A stretch of 18,737 bases of DNA. Source: CAZZIZ01 sp964654535 (GTDB lineage Bacteria; Bacteroidota; Bacteroidia; Chitinophagales; UBA2359). The notes below the pieces were generated by a model. The model did not search any database, was not told where the DNA came from, and saw only the letters and a program-made list of their open reading frames with translations. A program made the position numbers and the translations under genes. Of the stretch, positions 7,689 to 17,200 are shown piece by piece. Each line of letters begins with the position of its first letter. Positions within the stretch are counted from its first letter, which is position 1. The stretch spans positions 1 to 18,737 of the forward strand of contig CAZZIZ010000050.1 in NCBI GenBank assembly GCA_964654535.1. Direction: 5' to 3'.

Positions 7689-10600
7689 ATGCGCTTCTTT
7701 CTTCGTTTACTGATTGCAACGTTAATTCTGTTTTACGGGTGTCAAGAGCAGGCCCCATCTGAAAAAAGCAACAGTACTTCTTCAAAATCCTTTGAAGGAT
7801 TTAGCAAATCCAATTCGAAACAAACTCAAATTCGATTTGCTAATGTGATCACTGAAACCCCTGCTTTCAACTACTACACTTATGAGTACATGTATAATGG
7901 AGGTGGAGTCGCAGCGGGTGATGTCAATAATGATGGCCTTGAGGATTTATACTTCACGGGTAATCAAGTCGACGATAAGCTCTATATAAATGAAGGAGAC
8001 CTAAAATTCAAGGATGTCACCAAATCTGCTGGAATAAAGCAAGATGGCTGGCATAATGGAGTTACAATGGTCGACCTCAATGCTGACGGTTGGTTGGATA
8101 TATATGTATGTAGAAGTGGTCCAGATAAGGACGGAAGCAGCAGATCGAACCTATTCTATGAGAATAATGGGGATGGAACCTTTGTAGAGAAAGCCCAGCA
8201 ATTGGGAATTGCGGACACTTCGCGTAGTGTCCAAAGCTGCTTCTTCGATATGGACAACGATGGCGACCTTGATCTCTTCGTAGGGAATCACCCTCACGGA
8301 ATGCAGCGCCTGAATAATATTCTGCTCTATGAATTGCTCCAAAGCGGGAAAAGCCCCTCTGACAAGCTTTTTAGAAATGACGGTGGCCAATTCACTGATG
8401 TTACAAAGACAAGTGGTATTTACAACTTTAGCTATACCCTGGGCATAAGCGTTGCTGATTACAATCAGGACGGCTTTCAAGATATTTTCATCAGTGCAGA
8501 TTATGAGGAGCCGGATCGCTTGTATCTAAATCAAGGCAACGGCACCTTTAAACAAAACGAACAAAAAGCGTTCAAGCATATCGCCAATTTTGGGATGGGC
8601 TCCGACGCAGCCGATTTTAATAATGATGGCCTAATAGATTTATTCAACTTGGACATGGCTTACGCCGATCACTATCGTTCGAAAACGAACATGCCATCGA
8701 TGTCTACGAAGAAGTTCGAAGACCGCGTTAAAATTGGATTTCATCATCAGTATATGCACAACTGCTTGCAACAAAACATGGGCAACGGAATTTTTAGCGA
8801 GGTCGCTTATATGAATGGCATTGCAAAGACGGATTGGTCATGGGCAACTTTCTTTGCTGACTTTGATAATGACATGGACAAAGACTTGTTGGTTACAAAT
8901 GGATATCGTCGAGATGTAATGAACAATGATTACCTCATTCATCTTAAAACTCTTCAAGGCAAGGCAACTTTGGACAAAGTATTTGAAAAGTCCATTAGCA
9001 CCTCTGTTCCCAATTACTTGTTTGAAAATAACAATGGCACAAGCTTCGATAACAAGTCGGCAGACTGGGGATTTACAGAGAACATAAACTCTAATGGCGC
9101 AACCTATTCTGATTTGGACAATGATGGTGATCTAGACATTATTGTCAATCACATGGACAAACCGTCTATGATTTATGAAAACAACAATGGAAACTCAAAG
9201 AACTACTTGAAAGTTGTTCTTGTCGGAAAAGGTAAGAATGTAAATGCCCTTGGCGCGGAAATAGAACTGTATAGCGATGGTCAAAAACAACTTTATCACC
9301 AGCAGCCTGTTCGTGGTTATCAGTCGTCGGTTAGCCCAATCATTCATATTGGCTTAGGTAAGTCTGATAAGGTTGACAGCTTAATTGTCTATTGGCCCGG
9401 AAATACTAAAACCACTTTTAAAGACCTTGCTGCCAACGACAAAATTAGAATTGATCAAAACAAAGTGCCAGCCAGTGTACATCGCAAGCAAAGAAAATCA
9501 TTGCTTTTTAACAAGATAGAAAAGGTGGCAGATGGTGAGATTAAGCACACAGACAAATATTACAACGACTATGAAAGGGAAATCTTAATCCCTCACAAAC
9601 AATCTCAGAATGGACCGAAGATGGCTATTGCAGATGTGAACGGAGACAACTTAGATGACTTTTATGTTGGTGGCGCAGCAGGACAATCGGGACAACTTTA
9701 CCTACAGGTTCCCAATGCTCCTTTTAAGGCAGCACAAAGCAATCCTTGGAGTAAGCACGCTGCATCGGAAGATACGGGTGCTCATTTCTTTGACGCAGAT
9801 GGCGATGGCGATATGGACTTATACGTCGTTAGTGGCAGTAATGAGTTTAAAGAAAACGACCCGCGATACGCTGATAGACTTTACATAAACACCAATGGTG
9901 TTTTTAAAAGCTCTAATGCGCTTCCAAAACTAAACGTAAGCGGAGAGGCAGTCTCATCCGCGGATATAGATGGCGATGGCGACTTAGATTTATTCGTGGG
10001 TGGAAGAATTATTCCAGGTAGGTATCCCCTACCCTCTGACAGCTATTTGCTTTTAAACAACAAAGGAAGGTTTACTGCTGCTAAGGGTGATCAAGCTGAG
10101 CCTTTTAAAAACTTGGGAATGGTTACTGACGCTCTGTTTGATGACATTGACAAAGATGGTGATCAAGATTTATTGGTTACTGGAGAATGGATGCCATTGA
10201 CAGTTTTCGAAAACAGAAAGGGTCAGTTTACTAATAAAACTGAGAACTACGGATTGGAAAAAACAAATGGCTGGTGGTGGTCAATTAACAAGGCCGACTT
10301 AGATGGTGATGGTGATATGGATTATGTAGCTGGAAACTTGGGTAAGAACTCTAAATTTTCGGCAAGTGCTGAGAAGCCGTTTTTTGTCTATGCTAACGAC
10401 TTTGATGATTCGGGGAACATTGACATAGTTTTAACCTTTGAAGACAAAGACGGCGAATTAAAACCGGTTAGGGGAAGAGAATGCACCTCGCAACAAATGC
10501 CTTTTATCGTAGATAAATTTCCTGACTTTAATTCTTTTGCGAAAGCGAGCATTGAAGAGATACACTCGTCAGAAAAGATAGAGAATGCAATAAAGTATCC

Positions 10601-11003
10601 TGCTTATAATTTTGAAAGCGCAATTGTTTGGAACAATAAAGGTGAACTTGAGTTAGAGCCTTTTGAACATCGTGCGCAGTCTGCACCAGTTAAGAGTTCC
10701 ATTTTAGAAGACCTTGATGATGACGGCAACATAGATATTTTGTTAGCGGGAAATATGTTTCATACGGAAGTCGAAACGTCTAGATACGATGCTGGATATG
10801 GACACTACCTAAAAGGAGATGGCAAAGGCGGATTTACTTATGTTCAGAATAGTGAGTCAGGATTTTATGCCGGACAAGACGTCAAAGACCTTGCTAGCAT
10901 TAAGATTGGGGCAAATAGAGCAATTTTGGTAGCCAACAATAATGGAGTATTAGAAACCTTTATTGTAATCCCGCAAACTGCAAGCGTAGGCTTTATCGAA
11001 TAA
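7689..11003 (+). CDS. FG-GAP/VCBS-repeat lipoprotein with central ASPIC/UnbV domain
   Basis: This encodes 1104 residues. The N-terminus is a lipoprotein signal with a lipobox-like LFYGC (Cys18), followed by a polar Ser/Lys-rich tether, so the protein is probably anchored in the outer membrane. About 14 loops of the DxNxDGxxD type mark beta-propeller-like FG-GAP/VCBS repeats: seven before residue 490 (such as DVNNDGLED near 78 and DLDNDGDLD near 475) and seven after 640 (such as DIDGDGDLD near 758 and DLDDDGNID near 1008). Between them, residues 506-588 form an ASPIC/UnbV domain (LKVVLVG, NALGAEIELY, RGYQSSVSP, HIGLG, VYWPGN). These loops bind calcium in known families. The substrate and role are unknown; relatives are common in Bacteroidota, often near polysaccharide-uptake genes, but no SusC/SusD gene is present here. 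It overlaps the convergent downstream gene by 11 bp. Confidence 0.93.
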   Translation: MRFFLRLLIATLILFYGCQEQAPSEKSNSTSSKSFEGFSKSNSKQTQIRFANVITETPAFNYYTYEYMYNGGGVAAGDVNNDGLEDLYFTGNQVDDKLYINEGDLKFKDVTKSAGIKQDGWHNGVTMVDLNADGWLDIYVCRSGPDKDGSSRSNLFYENNGDGTFVEKAQQLGIADTSRSVQSCFFDMDNDGDLDLFVGNHPHGMQRLNNILLYELLQSGKSPSDKLFRNDGGQFTDVTKTSGIYNFSYTLGISVADYNQDGFQDIFISADYEEPDRLYLNQGNGTFKQNEQKAFKHIANFGMGSDAADFNNDGLIDLFNLDMAYADHYRSKTNMPSMSTKKFEDRVKIGFHHQYMHNCLQQNMGNGIFSEVAYMNGIAKTDWSWATFFADFDNDMDKDLLVTNGYRRDVMNNDYLIHLKTLQGKATLDKVFEKSISTSVPNYLFENNNGTSFDNKSADWGFTENINSNGATYSDLDNDGDLDIIVNHMDKPSMIYENNNGNSKNYLKVVLVGKGKNVNALGAEIELYSDGQKQLYHQQPVRGYQSSVSPIIHIGLGKSDKVDSLIVYWPGNTKTTFKDLAANDKIRIDQNKVPASVHRKQRKSLLFNKIEKVADGEIKHTDKYYNDYEREILIPHKQSQNGPKMAIADVNGDNLDDFYVGGAAGQSGQLYLQVPNAPFKAAQSNPWSKHAASEDTGAHFFDADGDGDMDLYVVSGSNEFKENDPRYADRLYINTNGVFKSSNALPKLNVSGEAVSSADIDGDGDLDLFVGGRIIPGRYPLPSDSYLLLNNKGRFTAAKGDQAEPFKNLGMVTDALFDDIDKDGDQDLLVTGEWMPLTVFENRKGQFTNKTENYGLEKTNGWWWSINKADLDGDGDMDYVAGNLGKNSKFSASAEKPFFVYANDFDDSGNIDIVLTFEDKDGELKPVRGRECTSQQMPFIVDKFPDFNSFAKASIEEIHSSEKIENAIKYPAYNFESAIVWNNKGELELEPFEHRAQSAPVKSSILEDLDDDGNIDILLAGNMFHTEVETSRYDAGYGHYLKGDGKGGFTYVQNSESGFYAGQDVKDLASIKIGANRAILVANNNGVLETFIVIPQTASVGFIE

Positions 11004-13935
11004 GCGTAACGTTCCCTTGGAAGAGCATATCACTTGAAACAGGTCGCACTGCACGGATAACAACTACGTAGACTCCGATGTCCTGCATTTCTCCGTTGAA
11101 AGTACCATCCCATTCGGATGTAATATCTTCGCCATCGAAAACAATTTCACCCCAACGGTTGTAAATTCTAAAATATCTCACCTCGTTAATTCCATCAGGG
11201 AAGAGTCGAAAAACATCGTTTACACCGTCGCCATTTGGAGAAAATGCAGTGGGAACGATTAAGTCAATATCGAAAGATATGTCTACGAAAACAGAATCGG
11301 TTGCGGGACATCCTAAATCAGAAAAGGTGGTAAGGAAATAAGTTGTCGGACTTACAGGAGACACTTCCGGATTAGCAATGGTTACATCACTAACACCAGC
11401 AGCAGGTGTCCATAGTAACTCCGCATCTCCAGTTCCGTTTAGGGTTACGCTTTGACCGATAACAATAGAAGCATCTTCGCCAGCATCAACAAAGGGGGCG
11501 GGGTTAACATTAACCGTAAGCTCTGCCATATCGCTAAAACAATCGTTGGAGACTTCAACGGTGTAGGTAGTTGTTTCTGTCGGAAAAGCAATTGGGTTTT
11601 CTAGGGTCGGATCATTTAATGATTCGGCGGGAGACCATTCGTAAAAAGCTCCTCCAAATGAAGGTACCGAAATCACAACACTATCGTTCTCGCAAATTGT
11701 AATCTCATCAATGTTTCCAATAGAAATTTCGGGTTGTACTTGAACTACAATAGAATCTACAGCTACGCAACCAAAACTATTTTCTACTTCGATAAAATAG
11801 GTTGTCGTATCAGTAGGACTCACGATAGGGTTTTCAATATTGACATTAGAAATATCGCTGTTAGGCGACCATTCAAAAGAAGTTGTATTGCTTTCCAAGC
11901 CAACATTGAGTTCAACAGATTGTTGGAAACAAACGCTTATGGTTTCGTCTAAGTCTATGACTGGCAAAGGATCAACCATAATGGTCACCTCGTCTACAGA
12001 TACACACTCGTTAGGATCCGTTACCGTTAAGGTTAACACTACATTTTCATTGGTTGAAACAATAGGATTGAGTACTGTTGAGTCACTTAGAATATCTGTT
12101 GGCGACCAGACGAAAATATTACCCCCGTCATCATTATTCTCATCACCACCGGTAATGCTTGCATCAATTTGAATATCCTCCCCGACACAGGCAGAGGTTG
12201 TGTTTCCGATGTCGGCATTAAGTTCTGGAAAGATGGTAATGGTTCGAGTCCGCGTTCTATCGCAATCGAACTGATTGACTTGAGTTAGCTCGATAGAGTA
12301 CTCTCCAGGCGCATTAAAAGTATGTGTAGCGTCTTCGGTGGTCGCAGTATTATCCGGTGAACCAGGGTCATCAAAGTCCCAGAGAGTTGATTCAATATCG
12401 TTGACATTATTATTAGCCGATTCAAAAAGTATCTCTTCTCCTAAGCAAGCAGATTCAAAGGTTATGAAAGCATTTGGAATAGGAAAAACCTCAATGGTTT
12501 CTGTAAGTGTCTGAGCGCAACCAAAGTTGGTTCCTACCGTAAATGTCACTTCAAACTCGCCAGCAGAGTCAAATTCGTGCGTAGGATTCTGCAAAGTCGA
12601 AAATGTACTATCTCCAAAACTCCACATCCAAGAGTCAATCTCGTGGTCATCCAAGTCGCCTTCAAGCTCGGTTTCGTCTTCAAAAATGAATTCTTCGTCT
12701 CTGCACTCTCCACCATCTATATCAAAGTCACCAATAAGCAATGGAAACAGATTCAATAGAATGGTCGCAGTATCGCTACACAATTCTCCAGGATCGGCAA
12801 TGAGCATAATTTCATAAGTGCCCGTATCGGGATACTCGTAGATAGGACTAACTTCCATAGATGTCGCTCCTGGATTGTCTGGATCGCCAAAATCCCAGAA
12901 AAACTCCGTGGCGCCAATACTGGTATTTTCAAAAAGAACATCAAAAGTAGTACAGTCTTGAATAATAAAAACGCTCGGTGCGATTTCGGTTGCCTGCGCG
13001 CCAACTGAAGCAGATACTACTTCACAAGGAGTGATGTTAAATTGAAAATCTCTTACACTGGTTCCAATTAGAAGTCCATCGCGAAACTCTTCCACACAAA
13101 TCCCAACAACATATAGGCCACTATTATCAGGGACAACCAAGAGGTTACCGGTTACAGGGTCAATTTCTAAGGTTGATCCATTACCCAATTGATTAGTCGA
13201 ACTGTGACCATTCGAGAATTGTAATGGGCCATAAGGAAATGGAAAATTCACTTGCCCCGCTTCTCCTGGTTCAGGGTCAATTGGATTAGCACCTTCAAAA
13301 GGGCTACAGATAGAATACACCAATGAATCACCATCCAAATCGGTTGCCGAAAAATCAAATTCAAAAGGAAAGTCTTCGCAAATAATTAGCGGCGGATCAT
13401 TATTAAAAACAGGCGAGCTGTTATCGCAACCACCAGATTCATGTGGTATAAGCAATTCATAAGTTGATCCAGTGTCGCCGGGAAATGTAATATTGACAAT
13501 ACCTGTATTACGACAACATCTTTGGTGAACCATTCTGTAGCCACCAGGAATTGGCGGCAGCGTAATATTCCTGCGGTATTCAAAAAACTCTACGCAAACA
13601 ACGGGTATGCTTTCTACGCAAATGTCATCTGTATCTGGTGGAATAAAAACGTCTCCACTTGGTTCGTGACCCATGTTCAACTGGTCGACAACACTCCCAG
13701 AACTATTGTAAAAAAAGATTCGTGCAGGATCATCGAAGGGTGCAGCATTTGGCGCATCACAATCGCGATAAATACGCAGCACGATTTCAAACTGATTTCC
13801 GCCCAAACACTCGTAACTCATTTCACCTCCAACGAGGTGATTGGCCTGCAGCTTTTCAGGAAGCGAAAGCAATGTCAGTAGACAAAAAGCAACAAGCCTT
13901 GTTAGAAGTGAAAATTTTTCGGTTTTCTTAATCAT
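10993..13935 (-). CDS. PKD/Ig-repeat secreted protein with T9SS type-B sorting domain
   Basis: This encodes 980 residues. The chosen start (MIKKTEKF) gives a proper signal peptide ending near LQA at about residue 31. The in-frame ATG 60 bp upstream (13995) would add 20 residues translated from the intergenic repeat and bury the signal. After the signal comes NHLVGGEMSYEC, a common N-terminus in this type of protein. Three PKD-like domains are marked by FFWDFGDPD (about 347), WMWSFGDST (about 435) and LWDFDDPGS (about 515). Four or five Ig-like repeats follow, each with a WSP-x-NPIVSP-TTTY pattern, up to about 890. Residues 895-980 match the gliding-motility/CHU_C type-B sorting domain (VPTAFSPNGDGVNDVF, FRIYNRWGEIVF, GVYVVVI), which directs export by T9SS. 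Role: extracellular or surface-attached structural or adhesive protein, ligand unknown. It runs convergently into the lipoprotein gene. Confidence 0.93.
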   Translation of the reverse strand: MIKKTEKFSLLTRLVAFCLLTLLSLPEKLQANHLVGGEMSYECLGGNQFEIVLRIYRDCDAPNAAPFDDPARIFFYNSSGSVVDQLNMGHEPSGDVFIPPDTDDICVESIPVVCVEFFEYRRNITLPPIPGGYRMVHQRCCRNTGIVNITFPGDTGSTYELLIPHESGGCDNSSPVFNNDPPLIICEDFPFEFDFSATDLDGDSLVYSICSPFEGANPIDPEPGEAGQVNFPFPYGPLQFSNGHSSTNQLGNGSTLEIDPVTGNLLVVPDNSGLYVVGICVEEFRDGLLIGTSVRDFQFNITPCEVVSASVGAQATEIAPSVFIIQDCTTFDVLFENTSIGATEFFWDFGDPDNPGATSMEVSPIYEYPDTGTYEIMLIADPGELCSDTATILLNLFPLLIGDFDIDGGECRDEEFIFEDETELEGDLDDHEIDSWMWSFGDSTFSTLQNPTHEFDSAGEFEVTFTVGTNFGCAQTLTETIEVFPIPNAFITFESACLGEEILFESANNNVNDIESTLWDFDDPGSPDNTATTEDATHTFNAPGEYSIELTQVNQFDCDRTRTRTITIFPELNADIGNTTSACVGEDIQIDASITGGDENNDDGGNIFVWSPTDILSDSTVLNPIVSTNENVVLTLTVTDPNECVSVDEVTIMVDPLPVIDLDETISVCFQQSVELNVGLESNTTSFEWSPNSDISNVNIENPIVSPTDTTTYFIEVENSFGCVAVDSIVVQVQPEISIGNIDEITICENDSVVISVPSFGGAFYEWSPAESLNDPTLENPIAFPTETTTYTVEVSNDCFSDMAELTVNVNPAPFVDAGEDASIVIGQSVTLNGTGDAELLWTPAAGVSDVTIANPEVSPVSPTTYFLTTFSDLGCPATDSVFVDISFDIDLIVPTAFSPNGDGVNDVFRLFPDGINEVRYFRIYNRWGEIVFDGEDITSEWDGTFNGEMQDIGVYVVVIRAVRPVSSDMLFQGNVTLIR

Positions 13936-13940
13936 GCGTA

Positions 13941-13948
13941 GTTTCTCC
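13941..13948 (-). promoter_or_regulatory. Possible ribosome binding site for the PKD/type-B gene
   Basis: On the minus strand GGAGAAAC lies just before the ATG at 13935, with nine bases between GGAG and the ATG. It supports the shorter start over the upstream ATG at 13995. Shine-Dalgarno use is weak in Bacteroidota, and the motif sits next to the end of the intergenic repeat, so it may be coincidental. Confidence 0.35.
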
Positions 13949-14102
13949 GCGTGAGGGATAGAGGCGTTTGTCTGAGCTCCTGTTGGTGAAGGCAAGAAGT
14001 GTTTTTAGCTCCTTAAGAGCTAGAAAAACACTTTGCCTGAAGCAGCACAGAGCGAGCGCCGAAAGCCCGACCCTTTGCGAAGCAAGAAGGGGCACGCCCA
14101 AG
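13949..14102 (-). repeat. Structured intergenic repeat of a Bacteroidota-type family (about 154 bp)
   Basis: Read on the minus strand, the element opens TTGGGCGTGCCCC, continues through a small hairpin (CTTGC-TTC-GCAAAG), GGTCGGGCTTTCGGCGCT and a long imperfect hairpin, and closes with CTCTATCCCTCACGC at 13949. From memory this order (GGGCGT...; GGTCGGGCTTTC; variable hairpin; ATCCCT.ACGC) recurs in intergenic regions across flavobacteria and relatives; I cannot name it with certainty or verify it here. It is GC-richer than its flanks. It is not coding, although ATG-initiated frames cross it on both strands. The first 12 bases recur at 18726-18737 in the opposite orientation. It could be a REP-like element, a non-autonomous mobile element or a structured RNA. 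Confidence 0.7.
13991..14037. repeat. Long imperfect hairpin inside the intergenic repeat
   Basis: The two arms of about 21 bases (GGCAAGAAGTG... and ...AACACTTTGCC) fold around the centre CTTAAG with only a few bulges and one G-T pair. The inner arm pairs AGCT with AGCT. The run of five T lies within the stem and not after it, so this is not a classic rho-independent terminator. It occupies the variable-hairpin position of the element. Confidence 0.7.
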
Positions 14103-14118
14103 TACAAATCCACTCTTC

Positions 14119-14142
14119 GGTATTATAAATTTATATCATACC
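14119..14142. promoter_or_regulatory. 24-bp inverted repeat upstream of the amidohydrolase operon
   Basis: GGTAT, then the perfect 12-bp palindrome TATAAATTTATA (14124-14135), then two unpaired bases and ATACC, the complement of the first five. It lies 145 bp before the start at 14287, outside the structured repeat, in the only unassigned part of this divergent region. It could be an operator or a promoter-associated site. AT-rich palindromes also arise by chance, so function is a guess. Confidence 0.35.
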
Positions 14143-14286
14143 AAGGTACTTGAAGTTAGTACAAAAGTCTCGTTTTGCCTATACCACTTCTTATTAACAT
14201 TGTTTTGGCTATTTGTAGTCTAATAAACTCACCAAAATCCGATGGAACTAAGAGGGAATCTTAATTTTAGACAAAACTATGACTCG

Positions 14287-17200
14287 ATGAAAAGGTATAT
14301 CGCTGTCTTGTTGCTGCCCTTATTGATTGTTTTTTCAGGGACTGCACAAGAAACTTATCCAACCAATGGTGTTAAGGACATTCGCAGTGGGCATTATGCA
14401 CTGACCAATGCTACCATTCATACCAGCTATAATAAAAGCATGGAAAATGCCACGCTGATTATCAAAGATGGTATTATCCAAACTGTGAGCCCAAATTTCT
14501 CTGTACCAGTTGGTGCAGTGAAAATTGATATGGGTGGAAACCACATTTATCCGGCCTTTATCGAACTACTGAGCGATTATGGTATGCCCGAAGTTGAGAA
14601 GGGCGGATCGAGCAGAAGTCAAAGACCGCAGTTCGTTTCTAAAAAGAAAGGGCCCTATGCTTGGAACGAGGCTATCCGTCCAGAAAACGATGCCTACGAA
14701 GTTTTTGAAGTAGATGCTAAGAAAGCCAAATCGCTACGTGAAGCTGGATTTGGTGCGGCTTTAACGCATATAAACGACGGTATCGCTCGTGGAACCGGAA
14801 CGGTTGTGGCTTTGGCCGACAAGGCTTCTAATGAAATGATTTTAAAAGATAGAGCCAGCACCCACTACTCTATGTCAAAAGGTAGTTCGAAGATGAGTTA
14901 CCCGAATTCTATGATGGGGGTTATCGCTTTGGTTCGTCAAACTTTTTTAGATGCTGATTGGTATAAAAGGTCGACAACTAAAAAGGAACAAAACATTTCT
15001 CTAGACAGTTGGAACAAGTCGGACGCGCTTCCAAAAATATATGAGGTTGGTGATAAACTTACGGTGCTGCGCGTAGACAAAATGGGCGACGAGTTTTCAA
15101 AACAGTTTATCATAAAAGGTGGTGGTGATTCTTATCAGCGCATTGATGAAATAAAAGCGACAGGTGCTCCTTTAATTGTACCAGTTAACTACCCCGATGC
15201 CTACGACGTAGAAGATCCTTTGGATGCTTATTACGTAGCCTTATCAGATATGAAGCATTGGGAAATGGCTGCGCACAATGCGATGCATTTGTCTAAAGCG
15301 GGAATCGACTTTGCTTTTACTTCCGACGGTCTTAAAAACAAAAAAGACTTTTTGAAAAACGTCCGTAAGGCAGTAGAGGCGGGGCTTAGCAAGGAGGCCG
15401 CTCTGAAAGCTTTGACCTACGCTCCAGCAAAAATGATTGGCATGGAACGTAACATTGGCGGTTTGCAAAAGGGTCATTTTGCCAACTTTATAGTTACCTC
15501 GGGCGACATCTTTGATGAGGATTGCAAAATCTACGAGAACTGGAGTAAAGGAGAACAGTTGGTGCTGGCTTCATTGGATCGTCAAGATTTAGAAGGCAAT
15601 TACAATTTAAAAGTAGATGGTAGCCGCGACCTAAAGCTGCGAGTAAAAAACAGCAAGGGCAGTCCTAAAATGAGCATCGTGGTAAACGATACAACGGACA
15701 TCAGTGTGAAACACAAAATTTCAGGGGACAAGATCACTTTGACTTATGCGCCTACTGAAGATTCGGATGAAGTGGTTCGTTTGAGTGGTTGGATTGATGG
15801 CGATACTTGGAAAGGTACTGGACAAGATGCAACAGGCAAGTGGGGCAACTGGAAAGTCAACAGAAGAACTGCGCTCGAAAAGGAGGACGAAATGGACGCT
15901 GAAAAAGGCGATGATAAAATGATGGGTAAGAAGGACAAAATGTCCAAGGATGATGCGGACGAAATGTTGGGTCAAATCACCTACCCTTTCAATGGTTACG
16001 GTTGGACCGAAATGCCGAAAGCTGAAACGGTTTTGATAACCAACGCCACCGTTTGGACCAATGAGTCCGATGGAATATTAGAAAACGCCGATGTACTTAT
16101 TCGCAACGGCAAAATTGCGCAAGTCGGTAAGGGCATTAAGCTTACGACTGGTCGTAAGATAGATGGTACCGGCAAGCACGTTACTTCTGGCGTTATCGAC
16201 GAGCACTCACATATTGCAATCTCACGTGGTGTAAACGAAGGCAGTCAGGCGAGTACGGCGGAAGTGCGTATTGGCGATGTAGTCAACTCCGAGGACATCA
16301 ATATATATCGCCAACTAGCGGGAGGCGTTACTGCTGCTCAGTTACTGCACGGTTCGGCCAACCCAATTGGCGGTCAATCGGCATTGGTAAAACTTCGCTG
16401 GGGACACGCACCTGAGGATATGAAAATAGAAGGTGCCGATGGCTTTATAAAGTTCGCATTGGGTGAAAACGTAAAACAATCCAACTGGGGTGATTTAAAT
16501 ACTTACCGTTTCCCGCAATCTAGAATGGGCGTGGAGCAAGTTTTTATTGATTACTTCCAGCGTGCAAAAGAATACAATCCTGCTACCGATCGTCGCGACT
16601 TGGATTTAGAAGCGATAAAAGAAATTATTGATAAGAAGCGATTTATCACCTGTCACTCTTACGTGCAGTCGGAAATAAATATGCTGATGAAAACGGCGGA
16701 GATGTACGGCTTTAACGTGAATACTTTCACCCACATTTTGGAGGGCTACAAACTAGCGGACAAAATGAAAGAGCACGGCGTTGGCGGCTCGACTTTCTCT
16801 GATTGGTGGGCTTACAAGTTTGAAGTAAACGATGCCATTCCTTACAACGCGGCTATTATGAATGAAATGGGTGTCGTAACGGCCATAAACTCTGATGACG
16901 CAGAAATGGCTAGAAGATTAAATACTGAAACGGCAAAAACTGTTAAGTACGGAGGCGTTAGCCCTGAAGATGCTTGGAAAATGGTAACGTTAAATCCTGC
17001 AAAGCTTTTACACTTAGAAGATCAAATGGGAAGCCTCAAGGCAGGTAAAGATGCAGATGTTGTGGTTTGGTCTGGAAATCCATTAGAAGTTTACTCTGTT
17101 GCGGAACAAACTTTTGTTGATGGCGTTTGCTACTGGGACATCAACGAAGACATAGAAAAGCGTAAAGCGATTATAGCAGAAAGAAATCGTCTGATTCAAA

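Noticed and set aside
13991..14037. Rho-independent terminator
   Set aside because: The hairpin is long, but the T run is within the stem and no T tract follows. Both flanking genes start, rather than end, near it.
13960..14153. Short frames on both strands across the intergenic repeat (61 codons each)
   Set aside because: They are translations of a structured repeat, without signal, domain or ribosome-binding evidence.
14242..14286. Upstream ATG as the start of the first amidohydrolase
   Set aside because: It would put 15 polar residues (MELRGNLNF...) before a complete signal peptide that begins at 14287.
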